Source of the DNA: Corynebacterium bouchesdurhonense
GTDB lineage: Bacteria; Actinomycetota; Actinomycetes; Mycobacteriales; Mycobacteriaceae
Length of the DNA: 64,000 bases
Direction: 5' to 3'
NCBI RefSeq assembly: GCF_900078305.2
Contig: NZ_LT546028.1
Span: forward strand, 814,570-878,569
Shown in pieces: positions 39,161-47,372 of the stretch (position 1 is its first letter; each line of letters begins with the position of its first letter). A program made the translations under genes and the position numbers. The notes below the pieces were generated by a model. That model was not told the origin of the DNA. It searched no databases and was given only the letters and a program-made list of their open reading frames with translations.

Positions 39161-41064
39161 TACTGGCCACCCCCTTGGGCACCGAACGTGCCGCGCAGCT
39201 GGTCGAACAGGCCGCGCAGTGTGCCGCGCTCAAAGCTCTCCGCCACGTCGTCCGCGCCAGTGCCGTCACCGGCGCCGGTACCCGCGCCGGGCTCGAGCGC
39301 GGCCGGGGCGGGGGAGAGGATGCCGGGGAAGCGCTCGTCCACGCTGCGGCGGGCCTCGCCCGCGGCGGCGCGCAGCTCCTCGGCGCCCGCGCCGTCCAGC
39401 AGCGGGTCCGTCAGCTCGTAGTAGCGCTCGCGCTCCACGCGCAGGAGGGCGTCGAGGCGCTGGTTGAGGTCGTTGCGCGCGTCCGTGGCCATCTTGCGCA
39501 CCGTGTCCTCGCCGAACACCGTCTCGAGCAGCCTCTGGCTGAGCACGGCAGAGCCGCCGGCGATGGCCACCTCGCCGCCGGTCAGGCCCGCGGTGGAGGC
39601 GAACACCATGAGGATGAGCGCCACGGTGAGCACGTTGAGGCCTAGTGACATCACGCGGGCGCGCTGGCGCTTCTCGCCCGCGGTGCCCTGGATCTGCTCG
39701 ATGATGCCGGCCTGCCACTCGCGCACTAGCTGGGCCGCGCGCTCGTCGATGTCCGCGCTCGCGCGGGCGAGCGCGGGGTCCGCGCCCGCGCGCAGCTCGG
39801 GTGCGACGGCGCCGATGTGGGACCAGGAGCGGGCGGCCGCCGTGTCCGCGGCGTCCACGATCACGGCGTGCAGGCCGGACTCCAGCTCCGTCTCCACCTC
39901 ACGCAGGGGTGCGGGCTCGCCGCTGAAGAAGCTGCCCAGCTTGTCCACGGCCTGGGAGAACCAGCGCTCGAAGCCGCGGCCAACGTCGGAGGTGCCCACC
40001 ACGTCCTGCCAACGGTCCATCACCTCGGTGCGCAGCATCTTGCCGTCCGAGGTGGCGTCGATGATGTGGCGGTGCGCGTCCTTGTAGTGCTCGAAGACGC
40101 TCTGGTCCAGCTGGTGGGCGAACGCCTCCTGGCGTTCGCGGCGCTCGATCAGCGCGTCCACCCTCTCCAGCGCGCCCTCCACCGCACCCGCCACGGTCTT
40201 GCCGGCCACCGCGCGGCGTGCGGCCGAGTCCTCGGCGAGCCGGGTGAGGTAGGCGCGCAGCGGCTCGACCGTCTCGGGGGAGAGGAACTCTCCGGCGGTG
40301 TCGTCGCCCAGATCCGGGACAAACGGCACCGTGAACACGGTCGCGCCGCCGAGGCCCGCCTGGTCCATCATGCGCCGCAGGTCCTGCGGCACGGTCTGCG
40401 CGGCTGCCGCGTCGAGGCGGTTGAGCACCACCACCACCTCGACCCCACGGCCGGCGGCGTCGTTGAGGAAGTTCCACACCAGCTGGTCTGCGTAGCGGGC
40501 GGGCGTGGTAACGAAGATCCAGAGGTCCGCCGCCGCGAGCAGCTGGCTGGCCAGGGCGCGGTTGCGGTCGTCGATGGAGTCGAAATCGGGAGCGTCGAGA
40601 AGCGAAAGCCCCGCGGGGATCGAGGGTGTTTCCACGATGCGCAGCGCGGTGGACTGCTCGTCCCCGGCACCGTGGGAGCGGGTAAGGCCCGGCAGGACGC
40701 GGGGGGAGTTGAACCAGCCGGCGTCCTCGGGGTTGGCCACGAGGATGGGCTGGCGGGTGGTGGGGCGGATCACGCCCGGGTTGGAGACCCGCTCGCGCAA
40801 CAGGCCGTTGACCAGCGTGGATTTGCCGGAGCCGGTGGAGCCGCCGATGACGGCCAGCAGCGGGGCGTCCAGGTTGGCCAGGCGCGGCAGGATGTAGTCG
40901 TCGAACTGGTTCACCACGGCCCGGGCCTCGGCGGCCGCGTCTGGCGGCAGGGCGGAGGCGGCAACGGTGTCGCGCAGGCGGCGCACCGCCTGCGTCGGGT
41001 CATCCTGGTGGGAGGGGACTCTGTCTGCGTCTGCGCGCTCGGGCAGCTGCTCGGGTGTGCTCAC
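39160..41064 (-). CDS. Dynamin-like GTPase (first of a pair)
   Basis: A 634-aa large GTPase starting at GTG 41064 (MSTPEQLPERADADRV). G1 is VIGGSTGSGKSTLVNGLL (about residues 72-89), G3 is LLDAPDFDSID and G4 is LNRLD. A long helical region follows, with a hydrophobic segment near residues 490-520 (LNVLTVALILMVFASTAG) that probably anchors it, and a low-complexity Gly/Ala/Asp tail. It is encoded directly upstream of the second GTPase. CACAAT ends 7 nt before the GTG and may be a -10 box. The membrane-remodelling role is inferred. Confidence 0.78.
   Translation of the reverse strand: MSTPEQLPERADADRVPSHQDDPTQAVRRLRDTVAASALPPDAAAEARAVVNQFDDYILPRLANLDAPLLAVIGGSTGSGKSTLVNGLLRERVSNPGVIRPTTRQPILVANPEDAGWFNSPRVLPGLTRSHGAGDEQSTALRIVETPSIPAGLSLLDAPDFDSIDDRNRALASQLLAAADLWIFVTTPARYADQLVWNFLNDAAGRGVEVVVVLNRLDAAAAQTVPQDLRRMMDQAGLGGATVFTVPFVPDLGDDTAGEFLSPETVEPLRAYLTRLAEDSAARRAVAGKTVAGAVEGALERVDALIERRERQEAFAHQLDQSVFEHYKDAHRHIIDATSDGKMLRTEVMDRWQDVVGTSDVGRGFERWFSQAVDKLGSFFSGEPAPLREVETELESGLHAVIVDAADTAAARSWSHIGAVAPELRAGADPALARASADIDERAAQLVREWQAGIIEQIQGTAGEKRQRARVMSLGLNVLTVALILMVFASTAGLTGGEVAIAGGSAVLSQRLLETVFGEDTVRKMATDARNDLNQRLDALLRVERERYYELTDPLLDGAGAEELRAAAGEARRSVDERFPGILSPAPAALEPGAGTGAGDGTGADDVAESFERGTLRGLFDQLRGTFGAQGGGQ
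40592..40605 (+). repeat. 14-bp motif copy (13/14), at the GTPase G3 motif
   Basis: GCGTCGAGAAGCGA, with GGGA before and GCCCC after. On the coding strand it lies over SLLDA of the conserved G3 sequence, so protein constraint may explain part of it. Confidence 0.6.
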
Positions 41065-41134
41065 CTTGCCTATTGTGGCAGATCGCGCCCGCGCCCATGC
41101 CCCGCAGGCCGGCCGGCGCGCGGCGAGCCGCGGG

Positions 41135-41926
41135 TTAATCCTTGTAGTCGGTCTTGGTCAGGTTGAGCCAGCCGTAGAGGCCACCCATGATGAAGCCGCC
41201 GCCGACGAAGTTGCCCAGCCACACCACGGTCCAGTTGCGGATCACGTTCCAGGCGGTGAAGCCGTCGATCGCGTCCGGCCCGAGGGTGAAGCCGCCGAGC
41301 GTGGTGAGGATGAAGTTGGCGATGGAGTGCTCGTAGCTCATCGTTGCGAAGGACGGGATGATCAGGATGACGCCCCACAGCTTCGCGCTGTAGTCTTTGC
41401 CGGCCTGGGTGGCCAGCATGAAGGCGATGTTGACCACCATGTTGGCCAGGATCGCCTCAACAAACAGGGTGGCGGATGACTTCTGCAGCTTGGCCACGAG
41501 GAGCCCGTGGAGGAAGCTGTCCGCATCGACGTGCTGGCCGATGGTGGTTCGCGAGATGAGCCAGGCGATAGCAACGGCGCCGACCAGGTTGAACAAGGTG
41601 ACGAACAGGACCAAAAGGACGCCGCGCCAGAACGAATTCAGTTTGTGTATGGACCCGTAGGTCATGAACATCATGTCACCGGTGGCGAGCTCGCCTTGTA
41701 GGACGATGATGATATAGAGCGTCGAGGCGAAGATGGCGCCGAACGCGTACTTGCCCCAGCCGGGCGCGTACTCGTCGAGCAGCTGCGCGGTAGTGGCCGC
41801 GAACGCGGTCATGATGCCGAGGTAGACGCCCGCGAGGACTGCGCGGGTGGCGAAGCGGGCCGGCTCCTGCCCGAACAGAGCCAGCTTGTTCGAAATGATT
41901 TTGGGGGCTGCTTCAAAGAAACTCAC
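41135..41926 (-). CDS. Formate/nitrite transporter family channel (copy 1)
   Basis: A 263-aa FNT-family protein with six membrane helices. Family features include the ELATGDMM segment (about residues 78-85), NLVGAVAIAW and NMVVNIAFMLATQ. These channels pass formate, nitrite or hydrosulfide; the exact substrate is not deducible. It starts at GTG 41926, with no Shine-Dalgarno and a TAGATT box 6 nt upstream, so it is probably leaderless. A perfect palindrome AGGTAATACCT (41943-41953) lies just upstream and may be an operator. It is a paralogue of the transporter at 43685-44467 and ends in the same TxxYKD. Confidence 0.88.
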   Translation of the reverse strand: MSFFEAAPKIISNKLALFGQEPARFATRAVLAGVYLGIMTAFAATTAQLLDEYAPGWGKYAFGAIFASTLYIIIVLQGELATGDMMFMTYGSIHKLNSFWRGVLLVLFVTLFNLVGAVAIAWLISRTTIGQHVDADSFLHGLLVAKLQKSSATLFVEAILANMVVNIAFMLATQAGKDYSAKLWGVILIIPSFATMSYEHSIANFILTTLGGFTLGPDAIDGFTAWNVIRNWTVVWLGNFVGGGFIMGGLYGWLNLTKTDYKD

Positions 41927-41932
41927 GCCACA

Positions 41933-41953
41933 AATCTATTACAGGTAATACCT
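41933..41953 (-). promoter_or_regulatory. -10 box and palindromic operator candidate of FNT copy 1
   Basis: The minus-strand TAGATT (41933-41938) is followed upstream by the perfect palindrome AGGTA-A-TACCT (41943-41953), which falls between the -10 and -35 positions where a repressor would block transcription. The rest of the 326-bp gap to rplN (41927-42252) holds one 14-bp motif copy and must carry the rplN promoter, which I cannot place with confidence. Confidence 0.45.
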
Positions 41954-42159
41954 AAAAGCGAGACCGATAGACGGATCCTCCCCGCGATTCTCCAGAGCTG
42001 ATTTTCCAGGAGCTGATTTTGGGAAACCGCCACCGACGTGGTTGAATACTCCAGTTGTCTAATGCTGGTCGGCTGGAACGCGCGTTTCCGAGTGAACCGG
42101 CCGAGACCCTTCGACCACGTTGCGCGCTTCTCCGCTTGAGGGGAACGGGCGCGCGGGGT

Positions 42160-42173
42160 TCGTCGATAAGCAA
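42160..42173 (+). repeat. 14-bp motif copy (13/14), upstream of rplN
   Basis: TCGTCGATAAGCAA, preceded by GGGGT and followed by TAGGCTCC, 80 bp before rplN. Confidence 0.78.
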
Positions 42174-42252
42174 TAGGCTCCGAGAAAACATTGACCACGT
42201 GCGTACAGGACGGAAATCTGACGCACATCGATCCAGGTCAGGAGACCAAGAA

Positions 42253-42621
42253 GTGATTCAGCAAGAATCGCGCCTGAAGGTCGCCGACAACACGGGCGCA
42301 CGCGAAATCCTGTGCATCCGCGTTCTCGGCGGTTCTGTCAAGCGCTTCGCCGGCATCGGCGACACGATCGTCGCCACCGTGAAGGAAGCTGCCCCGGGCG
42401 GCAACGTCAAGGAGGGCGAGGTTGTCAAGGCCGTCGTCGTCCGCGCGAAGAAGGAGACCCGTCGTCCGGACGGCTCCTACATCGCCTTCGATGAGAACGC
42501 CGCCGTGATCATCAAGAACGACACCGAGCCCCGCGGCACCCGCATCTTCGGCCCCGTGGCCCGCGAGCTGCGCGACAAGAAGTTCATGAAGATTGTGTCT
42601 CTCGCACCGGAGGTGATCTAA
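42253..42621 (+). CDS. rplN: 50S ribosomal protein L14
   Basis: 122 aa. It starts at GTG 42253 ([18 protein letters not shown]) with GGAGA upstream; a longer frame upstream is rejected because L14 always begins here. It contains [20 protein letters not shown]. It is the first of the rplN-rplX-rplE fragment of the spc operon, isolated between two FNT transporter genes. Confidence 0.97.
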   Translation: MIQQESRLKVADNTGAREILCIRVLGGSVKRFAGIGDTIVATVKEAAPGGNVKEGEVVKAVVVRAKKETRRPDGSYIAFDENAAVIIKNDTEPRGTRIFGPVARELRDKKFMKIVSLAPEVI

Positions 42622-42624
42622 CTT

Positions 42625-42939
42625 ATGAAGATCAAGAAGGGCGACATGGTGCAGGTCATCTCCGGCAAGGACAAGGGTGCCCAGGGCAAGGTCATCGAGG
42701 CCTACCCGCAGCGCCACAAGGTCCTCGTCGAGGGCGTCAACCGCATCAAGAAGCACGTTGCTAACTCCTACAACGAGCGCGGCGCCGAGTCCGGCGGCAT
42801 CGTTACGCAGGAGGCTCCGATCCACGTCTCCAACGTGATGCTGCTCGACTCTGACGGCCGCCCCACCCGCGTGGGCTACCGCTTCGACGAGGACGGCAAG
42901 AAGGTCCGCGTGGCCAAGTCGAACGGGAAGGACATCTAG
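42625..42939 (+). CDS. rplX: 50S ribosomal protein L24
   Basis: 104 aa. The KOW motif is at the N-terminus ([22 protein letters not shown]), followed by EGVNRIKKH. It starts 3 bp after rplN. Confidence 0.97.
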   Translation: MKIKKGDMVQVISGKDKGAQGKVIEAYPQRHKVLVEGVNRIKKHVANSYNERGAESGGIVTQEAPIHVSNVMLLDSDGRPTRVGYRFDEDGKKVRVAKSNGKDI

Positions 42940-42941
42940 AC

Positions 42942-43538
42942 ATGACTGAATCCACTTCGGCTGTGAACACGTACACCCCGCGTCTGAAGACGCGCTACCA
43001 GGACGAGATCCGCGCGAAGCTGAACGAGGAGTTCGGCTACGACAACGTGATGCAGATCCCGGGCCTGACCAAGATCGTGGTCAACATGGGTGTGGGCGAC
43101 GCCGCCCGCGACTCCAAGGTGATCAACGGCGCGCTCGAGGACCTCACCGCCATCACCGGCCAGAAGCCGCAGCTGCGCCGCGCCAAGAAGTCCATCGCGA
43201 ACTTCAAGCTCCGCGAGGGCATGCCCATCGGCGCGAAGGTCACCCTCCGCGGCGACCGCATGTGGGAGTTCCTGGACCGCCTGCTCACCGTGGCACTGCC
43301 GCGTATCCGCGACTTCCGCGGCCTGAACGACAAGCAGTTCGACGGTAACGGCAACTACACCTTCGGCCTGTCCGAGCAGACTATGTTCTACGAGATCGAC
43401 ATCGACAAGATCGATCGCGTGCGCGGCATGGACATCACGCTCGTGACCACCGCCACCAACGACGACGAGGGCCGCGCGCTCCTGCGCCACCTCGGCTTCC
43501 CGTTCGTGGACAAGGACGGCAAGATGCAGCAGGCCTAA
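42942..43538 (+). CDS. rplE: 50S ribosomal protein L5
   Basis: 198 aa. 5S rRNA-binding protein. It contains [20 protein letters not shown] and the P-site-tRNA-contacting [19 protein letters not shown] loop, ending in the family C-terminal [11 protein letters not shown]. The terminator after it closes the three-gene unit. The usual next gene, rpsH, is 3.8 kb away. Confidence 0.97.
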   Translation: MTESTSAVNTYTPRLKTRYQDEIRAKLNEEFGYDNVMQIPGLTKIVVNMGVGDAARDSKVINGALEDLTAITGQKPQLRRAKKSIANFKLREGMPIGAKVTLRGDRMWEFLDRLLTVALPRIRDFRGLNDKQFDGNGNYTFGLSEQTMFYEIDIDKIDRVRGMDITLVTTATNDDEGRALLRHLGFPFVDKDGKMQQA

Positions 43539-43557
43539 ACGCCAGCTGAGGGAGCAT

Positions 43558-43571
43558 GTGCTTCCCGACGG
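43558..43571 (-). repeat. 14-bp motif variant (12/14), after rplE
   Basis: GTGCTTCCCGACGG, next to the rplE terminator. Weak match. Confidence 0.4.
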
Positions 43572-43605
43572 CCCCCTGTACCGGCTTCCCGGTCCAGGGG
43601 GCTTT
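43571..43605 (+). terminator. Rho-independent terminator after rplE
   Basis: GCCCCCTG (43571-43578) pairs with CAGGGGGC (43595-43602), with an inner CCGG/CCGG and TTT after. Confidence 0.88.
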
Positions 43606-43671
43606 CGCATGGGCTCGTTCGCGCCGGCAACTGGGCGGGCAGCGAACTATGTGATGCAGCACACCCGCTGC

Positions 43672-43677
43672 TAAGGT
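43672..43677 (+). promoter_or_regulatory. -10 box TAAGGT of FNT copy 2 (leaderless)
   Basis: TAAGGT ends 7 nt before the ATG at 43685; no Shine-Dalgarno is seen between. Confidence 0.5.
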
Positions 43678-43684
43678 ATCGCTC

Positions 43685-44467
43685 ATGTCTCTCGCAGAAA
43701 CCATTGACAAGGGCGCGGCCAAGAAGGTCGAGCTGCTCGATCAGGACTTCGGCCGCTTCGCCGGCCGCGCCGTCCTCGCCGGCATTTACCTCACCGTGGC
43801 CACCGCGTTCGCGGGCGTTGCGGGCAACGCGGTGGAGAAGCTGGCTCCCGGCCTCGGCAGCGTGGTATTCGCCCTGCTCTTCGGCTTCGGCCTCTTTGCC
43901 ATCGTGGTGCTCAACGGTGAGCTGGCCACCGGCGACATGATGTTTGGCTCATGGGCCTCGGCCAAGGGCAACCAGTCCTGGGGAAAGACCGTCTGGTTCG
44001 TCGTCGCAGCGACCCTGTGCAATTTGGTCGGCGCGTTCTTGGTAGCCGCCATCCTGAGCCAGTCGGCCAAGCTCGGCTCGATGGACAACACCCATCTCAT
44101 CGCCACCATCTCCGAGGGCAAGCTGAACAAGTCCGCGTGGGGCGCGTTCATTGAGGCGGTGCTGGCTAACTTTGTGGTCAACATGGCCATCGTGATGGCG
44201 CTGCAGTCCAAGGAGATCGTGTCCAAGTTCTTCGCCATCGTGCCGATCATCGCCATCTTCGTCGGCCTGGGCCTCGAGCACATCATCGCCAACTTCTCGC
44301 TGATGACCATGACGCTGTTCGCCGACCCGCAGCCGGACAACTTTACGCTCGGGGCCGTCGGCCTGAACTGGCTGATGGTGTGGCTGGGCAACTTCGTCGG
44401 CGGCGGCCTCGGCATCGGCGCCGTGTACGCCTGGTTGAACAACACAAAGACCGTGTACAAGGACTAG
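43685..44467 (+). CDS. Formate/nitrite transporter family channel (copy 2)
   Basis: A 260-aa FNT-family protein with six membrane helices. It shares with copy 1 the GRAVLAGIYL/TRAVLAGVYL start, GELATGDMMF, NLVGA, NFVVNMA/NMVVNIA, WLGNFVGGG and the final TxYKD. The two are clear paralogues on opposite strands around rplN-rplX-rplE. fdhD lies nearby, which hints at formate, but neither the substrate nor the direction of transport is proven. Confidence 0.88.
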   Translation: MSLAETIDKGAAKKVELLDQDFGRFAGRAVLAGIYLTVATAFAGVAGNAVEKLAPGLGSVVFALLFGFGLFAIVVLNGELATGDMMFGSWASAKGNQSWGKTVWFVVAATLCNLVGAFLVAAILSQSAKLGSMDNTHLIATISEGKLNKSAWGAFIEAVLANFVVNMAIVMALQSKEIVSKFFAIVPIIAIFVGLGLEHIIANFSLMTMTLFADPQPDNFTLGAVGLNWLMVWLGNFVGGGLGIGAVYAWLNNTKTVYKD

Positions 44468-44486
44468 GCCGAGGCTTCGCACGAGT

Positions 44487-44531
44487 AAACCCGCATCTCC
44501 CCTTGCTCGTTCACTGGGAGGTGCGGGTTTT
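44487..44531 (+). terminator. Terminator after FNT copy 2
   Basis: AAACCCGCA-CTCCC pairs with GGGAG-TGCGGGTTT, followed by TTTT. It probably serves both this gene and the convergent gene ending at 44560. Confidence 0.85.
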
Positions 44532-44559
44532 GACGTGTGCCGGCGCGCGGCGCGGGGGG

Positions 44560-45027
44560 TTACTGGGCGAGGTCGAACTCGCTGGCGCCCTCGACCTTCG
44601 CCGGGTCCATCTGCGCCGCGATGCCGAAGCGGTTGAACACGTTCATGGTGATGATGGCCACGAGCACGTTGCGGGTGCCGTCCTTGCCGTAGTGGTCCTC
44701 CATCCGCGCCCACAACTCGTCGGGCACCGCGGCTTCGCGGCCCTCGAGCGTGGTCACCGCGTCGGTGAACTCAAGCAGTGCGATCTCCTTGTCTTCGAAT
44801 TCGGCCCTGTGCTCGGTCCAGTGCTCGATGGCGGTGATCTTGGCTTCCGGGAATCCGAGGCCGCGCGAGTTGCGGCGGTGCGTGGCGGTGCAGACCCGGC
44901 AGCCGTTCAGGGCGGACGCACGCAGGAAAGCGTACTCGGCGATTTCGGGCTCGAGCGCCGACTCGAGGTACTGCACCGCGGGGTAGAAGGGGGCCTGGTA
45001 CTCGGGGGAAAGATCACGGGTGGTCAT
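44560..45027 (-). CDS. AhpD/carboxymuconolactone decarboxylase-like protein
   Basis: A 155-aa all-helical protein with the AhpD active-site signature CxxCxxxH (CRVCTATH, residues about 43-50), suggesting a thiol peroxidase or reductase-type activity. The rest follows the carboxymuconolactone decarboxylase fold (EKEIALLEFTDAV-like helix, RNVLVAIITMNVFNRFG). The true substrate is unknown. It is the last gene of the minus-strand group DUF6457-fdhD-ahpD-like, 9 bp after fdhD, and so is probably co-transcribed. Confidence 0.8.
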   Translation of the reverse strand: MTTRDLSPEYQAPFYPAVQYLESALEPEIAEYAFLRASALNGCRVCTATHRRNSRGLGFPEAKITAIEHWTEHRAEFEDKEIALLEFTDAVTTLEGREAAVPDELWARMEDHYGKDGTRNVLVAIITMNVFNRFGIAAQMDPAKVEGASEFDLAQ

Positions 45028-45036
45028 GCCCCCACG

Positions 45037-45885
45037 CTAACGCACCGGGGCGGCCACGTCCCCGGAATAGAGGTTGAAACGGTCCCGGCGGGTGAAGCCC
45101 GCCAGCACCATCCCCGCCTCGCGGGCCAGCTCGACGGCCAACGAGGAGGCGGCCGAGACCGCCACGAGCGCGGGGAAGCCGGCCATCGCGGCCTTTTGCA
45201 CCAGCTCAAAGGATGCCCGGGAGCTTATGACGAGGATGGTGTTGCGGGCGGGGAGGGCGCCGCTAAGCAGCAAATGCCCGATGACCTTGTCGGCTGCGTT
45301 GTGCCTGCCAATGTCCTCCCGCACCACGATCGCGTTGCCGTCCATGTCGAAGGCGCCGGCAGCGTGTATGCCGCCGGTTTTCTTAAACTGCTGCTGCTCG
45401 GCCGCGAGCAGGTCCGGCAGTGCCATCACCAGCTCTGGATCGAGCGCCACCGGCTCGATGGGCTGGTGCACCTTGTGCAGGAGCTCGCTGATGGACTGCG
45501 TGCCGCACACTCCGCAAGCGCTGGTGGTGGGGGTGAGGCGGATGAACTCCGGGGTGACCGGCGTGGCGCTGGCGGCGAGGTCGATGTCCAGGAGGTTATA
45601 GGTGTTCTCCCCGTCGGGCCCGGTGGCGCCCGCGCAGTAGCGGGCGGTGGTGACGTCCCGGGCGGAGGTGATGAGGCCTTCGGCGTAGAGCCAGCCGTGG
45701 GCGAGCTCGACATCGTGGCCGGGCGTGCGCATGGTGGTGGTCAGCGTCTCGCCACCGGCGCGGATCTCCAGCGGCTCCTCGGCCGTGACGGTGTCCGCGC
45801 GGGTGTCCGTGAGGAAGCGCCCCTCGTTCGCGCCCGTGCCGCGGGTGACTTTGGTAACGGCGAATCGTCGGTTGATCCGGCTCAT
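45037..45885 (-). CDS. fdhD: Formate dehydrogenase sulfurtransferase FdhD
   Basis: 282 aa. FdhD passes sulfur from a cysteine desulfurase to the molybdenum/tungsten cofactor of formate dehydrogenase. The functional CxxC (CGVCG, residues about 115-119) is present, as are EEPLEIR near the N-terminus and the conserved GGIHAAGAFD and VREDIGRHNAADKVIG motifs. No formate dehydrogenase subunit is in the window although the two formate/nitrite-type transporters are. The DUF6457 gene stops 5 bp before its start. Confidence 0.95.
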   Translation of the reverse strand: MSRINRRFAVTKVTRGTGANEGRFLTDTRADTVTAEEPLEIRAGGETLTTTMRTPGHDVELAHGWLYAEGLITSARDVTTARYCAGATGPDGENTYNLLDIDLAASATPVTPEFIRLTPTTSACGVCGTQSISELLHKVHQPIEPVALDPELVMALPDLLAAEQQQFKKTGGIHAAGAFDMDGNAIVVREDIGRHNAADKVIGHLLLSGALPARNTILVISSRASFELVQKAAMAGFPALVAVSAASSLAVELAREAGMVLAGFTRRDRFNLYSGDVAAPVR

Positions 45886-45889
45886 GTGG

Positions 45890-46198
45890 TTAGCGCAGGT
45901 CCTTTGCTTGCGGGGTGCGGGCGGCGGGGCTGTCGTAGCGCCCGAGCAGCTCCGTGACCTGCCCGATCAGCGCGCGGGTCGGGTCGGGTCCGGGCTGGTC
46001 TTGGCGCGCGGCGGCGAAACCCAGTACGAAGGCGGTCAGCGGGGCCGCGGGGCGGGCGGGTCCGTTGGGGGCCACGGCCGCCGTCATATCGAGCACGTCG
46101 CCGACGAGCTCGCGCGTGAGCTGGGGGTCGACCCCGAGCTCGCGGGAAACGGCGTCCAGCCATTCGTGGGTGGTGCGCAGTGGTTCCTTCTCGGACAT
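45890..46198 (-). CDS. DUF6457 protein
   Basis: A 102-aa small protein starting MSEKEPLRTTHEWLDAVSRELG, with the pattern LTRELVGDVLDMTAAVAPNGPARPAAPLTAF that is typical of DUF6457. These proteins are commonly encoded with fdhD and formate dehydrogenase or molybdopterin genes in actinobacteria, but no activity is known to me. The ATG at 46198 is chosen over a longer frame because the family starts here. It is the first gene of the minus-strand group. Confidence 0.75.
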   Translation of the reverse strand: MSEKEPLRTTHEWLDAVSRELGVDPQLTRELVGDVLDMTAAVAPNGPARPAAPLTAFVLGFAAARQDQPGPDPTRALIGQVTELLGRYDSPAARTPQAKDLR

Positions 46199-46345
46199 GC
46201 GCACGACTCTAGCCGTGCGCATGGGGGTTATCCACACCCCAATTTCGCCGAATTCCACAGGCCGGGCGTCGAGCACTTCCGCGTGTTGGGGGCGGTTGCT
46301 ATAACCGATGCAACAGCAAGGAAACTACCGAAACAAGGGGGATAC

Positions 46346-47065
46346 ATGCGGGACATCGACAAGATCAAGGAGAAGGTGCAGAAGCTGCTCAACCTGGCGG
46401 CGGACCGCGCCGGCACGCCCGAGGGGGACTCCTTCTACGAAAAGGCGTTTGCCCTCATGGCGGCCTACGGCTTCGATGAGCGGGACCTGACCGCGCCCGA
46501 CGAAGGGGATCTGGTGGCCCATAAGCACTACGAGTTCGCCGGCGCGTACAGCGACATGCAGTCGCGGCTGCTGCTGGCCATCGCACAGGCGCTGCACTGC
46601 ACCGGGTACTACCAGGGCGTACCCCAGTCCACGCGCGTGGAGAGTGCGGACGTCTTCGGGCTGCGGCGGCACATGGAGCGCGTGGACCTGCTCTATTCCA
46701 TGTTGCTGCCTGTCATGATGGCCGGAGCGCGCGGCGTGGAGCCGGACGGCTGGGCCTCTGCGGTGGTGCGCCGGCGCTCGTTCATGCGCGGCTTCGCCGC
46801 CACCGTCGCGAAGCGCCTGCAGAGCGCGGAGCGCACGGTGTCGCCCGCCGGCTCCGCGTATGAGCTCGCGCTTGTCGACGATGCCTTGGAAGCCGAGCGC
46901 GCCCGCAACGCGTACGCCGAATCCCAGGGGCTGTACTTTAAGGCGGGCGCCACCCGCCGCAGCCGCGCCTTCGACGCCGACGCGTACTACCGGGGCCAGG
47001 ATGCCGGGAGCATGACCGACCTCGGCCAGACGCGAGTGCAGTCGCGGCCCGCACTTCCGTTTTGA
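46346..47065 (+). CDS. DUF2786 protein
   Basis: A 239-aa protein. The N-terminal DUF2786 segment (DKIKEKVQKLLNLAADRAGTPEGDSFYEKAFALMAAYG, residues about 5-45) is a short zinc-independent domain seen in actinobacterial and phage proteins. The remainder matches a common DUF2786-associated region (RRRSFMRGFAATVAKRL). The function is unknown. AAGGGGG precedes the ATG at 46346, and a longer frame that starts 620 bp upstream crosses the opposite-strand genes and is rejected. Confidence 0.78.
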   Translation: MRDIDKIKEKVQKLLNLAADRAGTPEGDSFYEKAFALMAAYGFDERDLTAPDEGDLVAHKHYEFAGAYSDMQSRLLLAIAQALHCTGYYQGVPQSTRVESADVFGLRRHMERVDLLYSMLLPVMMAGARGVEPDGWASAVVRRRSFMRGFAATVAKRLQSAERTVSPAGSAYELALVDDALEAERARNAYAESQGLYFKAGATRRSRAFDADAYYRGQDAGSMTDLGQTRVQSRPALPF

Positions 47066-47087
47066 AGGCGTTGAGGGCGCGAAGGGG

Positions 47088-47101
47088 GCGTCGACAAGCA
47101 A
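47088..47101 (+). repeat. 14-bp motif copy (exact), upstream of rpsH
   Basis: GCGTCGACAAGCAA. It is preceded by CGAAGGGG, exactly as in the rpoB-rpoC gap copy at 11248, and its end overlaps the proposed -35 box of the rpsH promoter. Confidence 0.87.
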
Positions 47102-47102
47102 T

Positions 47103-47132
47103 TTGCTAATGCGCAGCCGGGGCAGGTAGCTT
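47103..47132 (+). promoter_or_regulatory. Putative rpsH (spc part 2) promoter
   Basis: TTGCTA, an 18-nt spacer, then TAGCTT. It leaves a leader of about 235 nt that contains a hairpin (CCCCGCG at 47253-47259 with CGCGGGG at 47268-47274). The gap 47066-47372 has no gene. Confidence 0.5.
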
Positions 47133-47372
47133 AGACCGTCGGACTTGTGCGCCGGTGTTGCCGTGCGCGCGTTTCCGACAAGAACGTAAGAAACCAACTT
47201 TGTTGCAGGCCCCCCGCCGAATGCGGACCGCGTGCAAGGGAGGCGGCGAGCGCCCCGCGTTACTGAGCGCGGGGAGCGTGAAGTAGCCCCCGACAGACCA
47301 CACGGAGAACGCGACCTTTCACGGGGTCAGGTGGGCAAGGGAACCGCAACGAGAAAGGGAAACGGTCACCTT

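Noticed and set aside
45261-45285. A possible degenerate motif (AAGCAGCAAATGCCC) in fdhD
   Set aside because: It needs an insertion and several mismatches; too weak to count.
45725-46345. Long upstream extension of the DUF2786 gene
   Set aside because: The extension runs opposite fdhD and DUF6457, and the family start is at 46346 with a good ribosome binding site.
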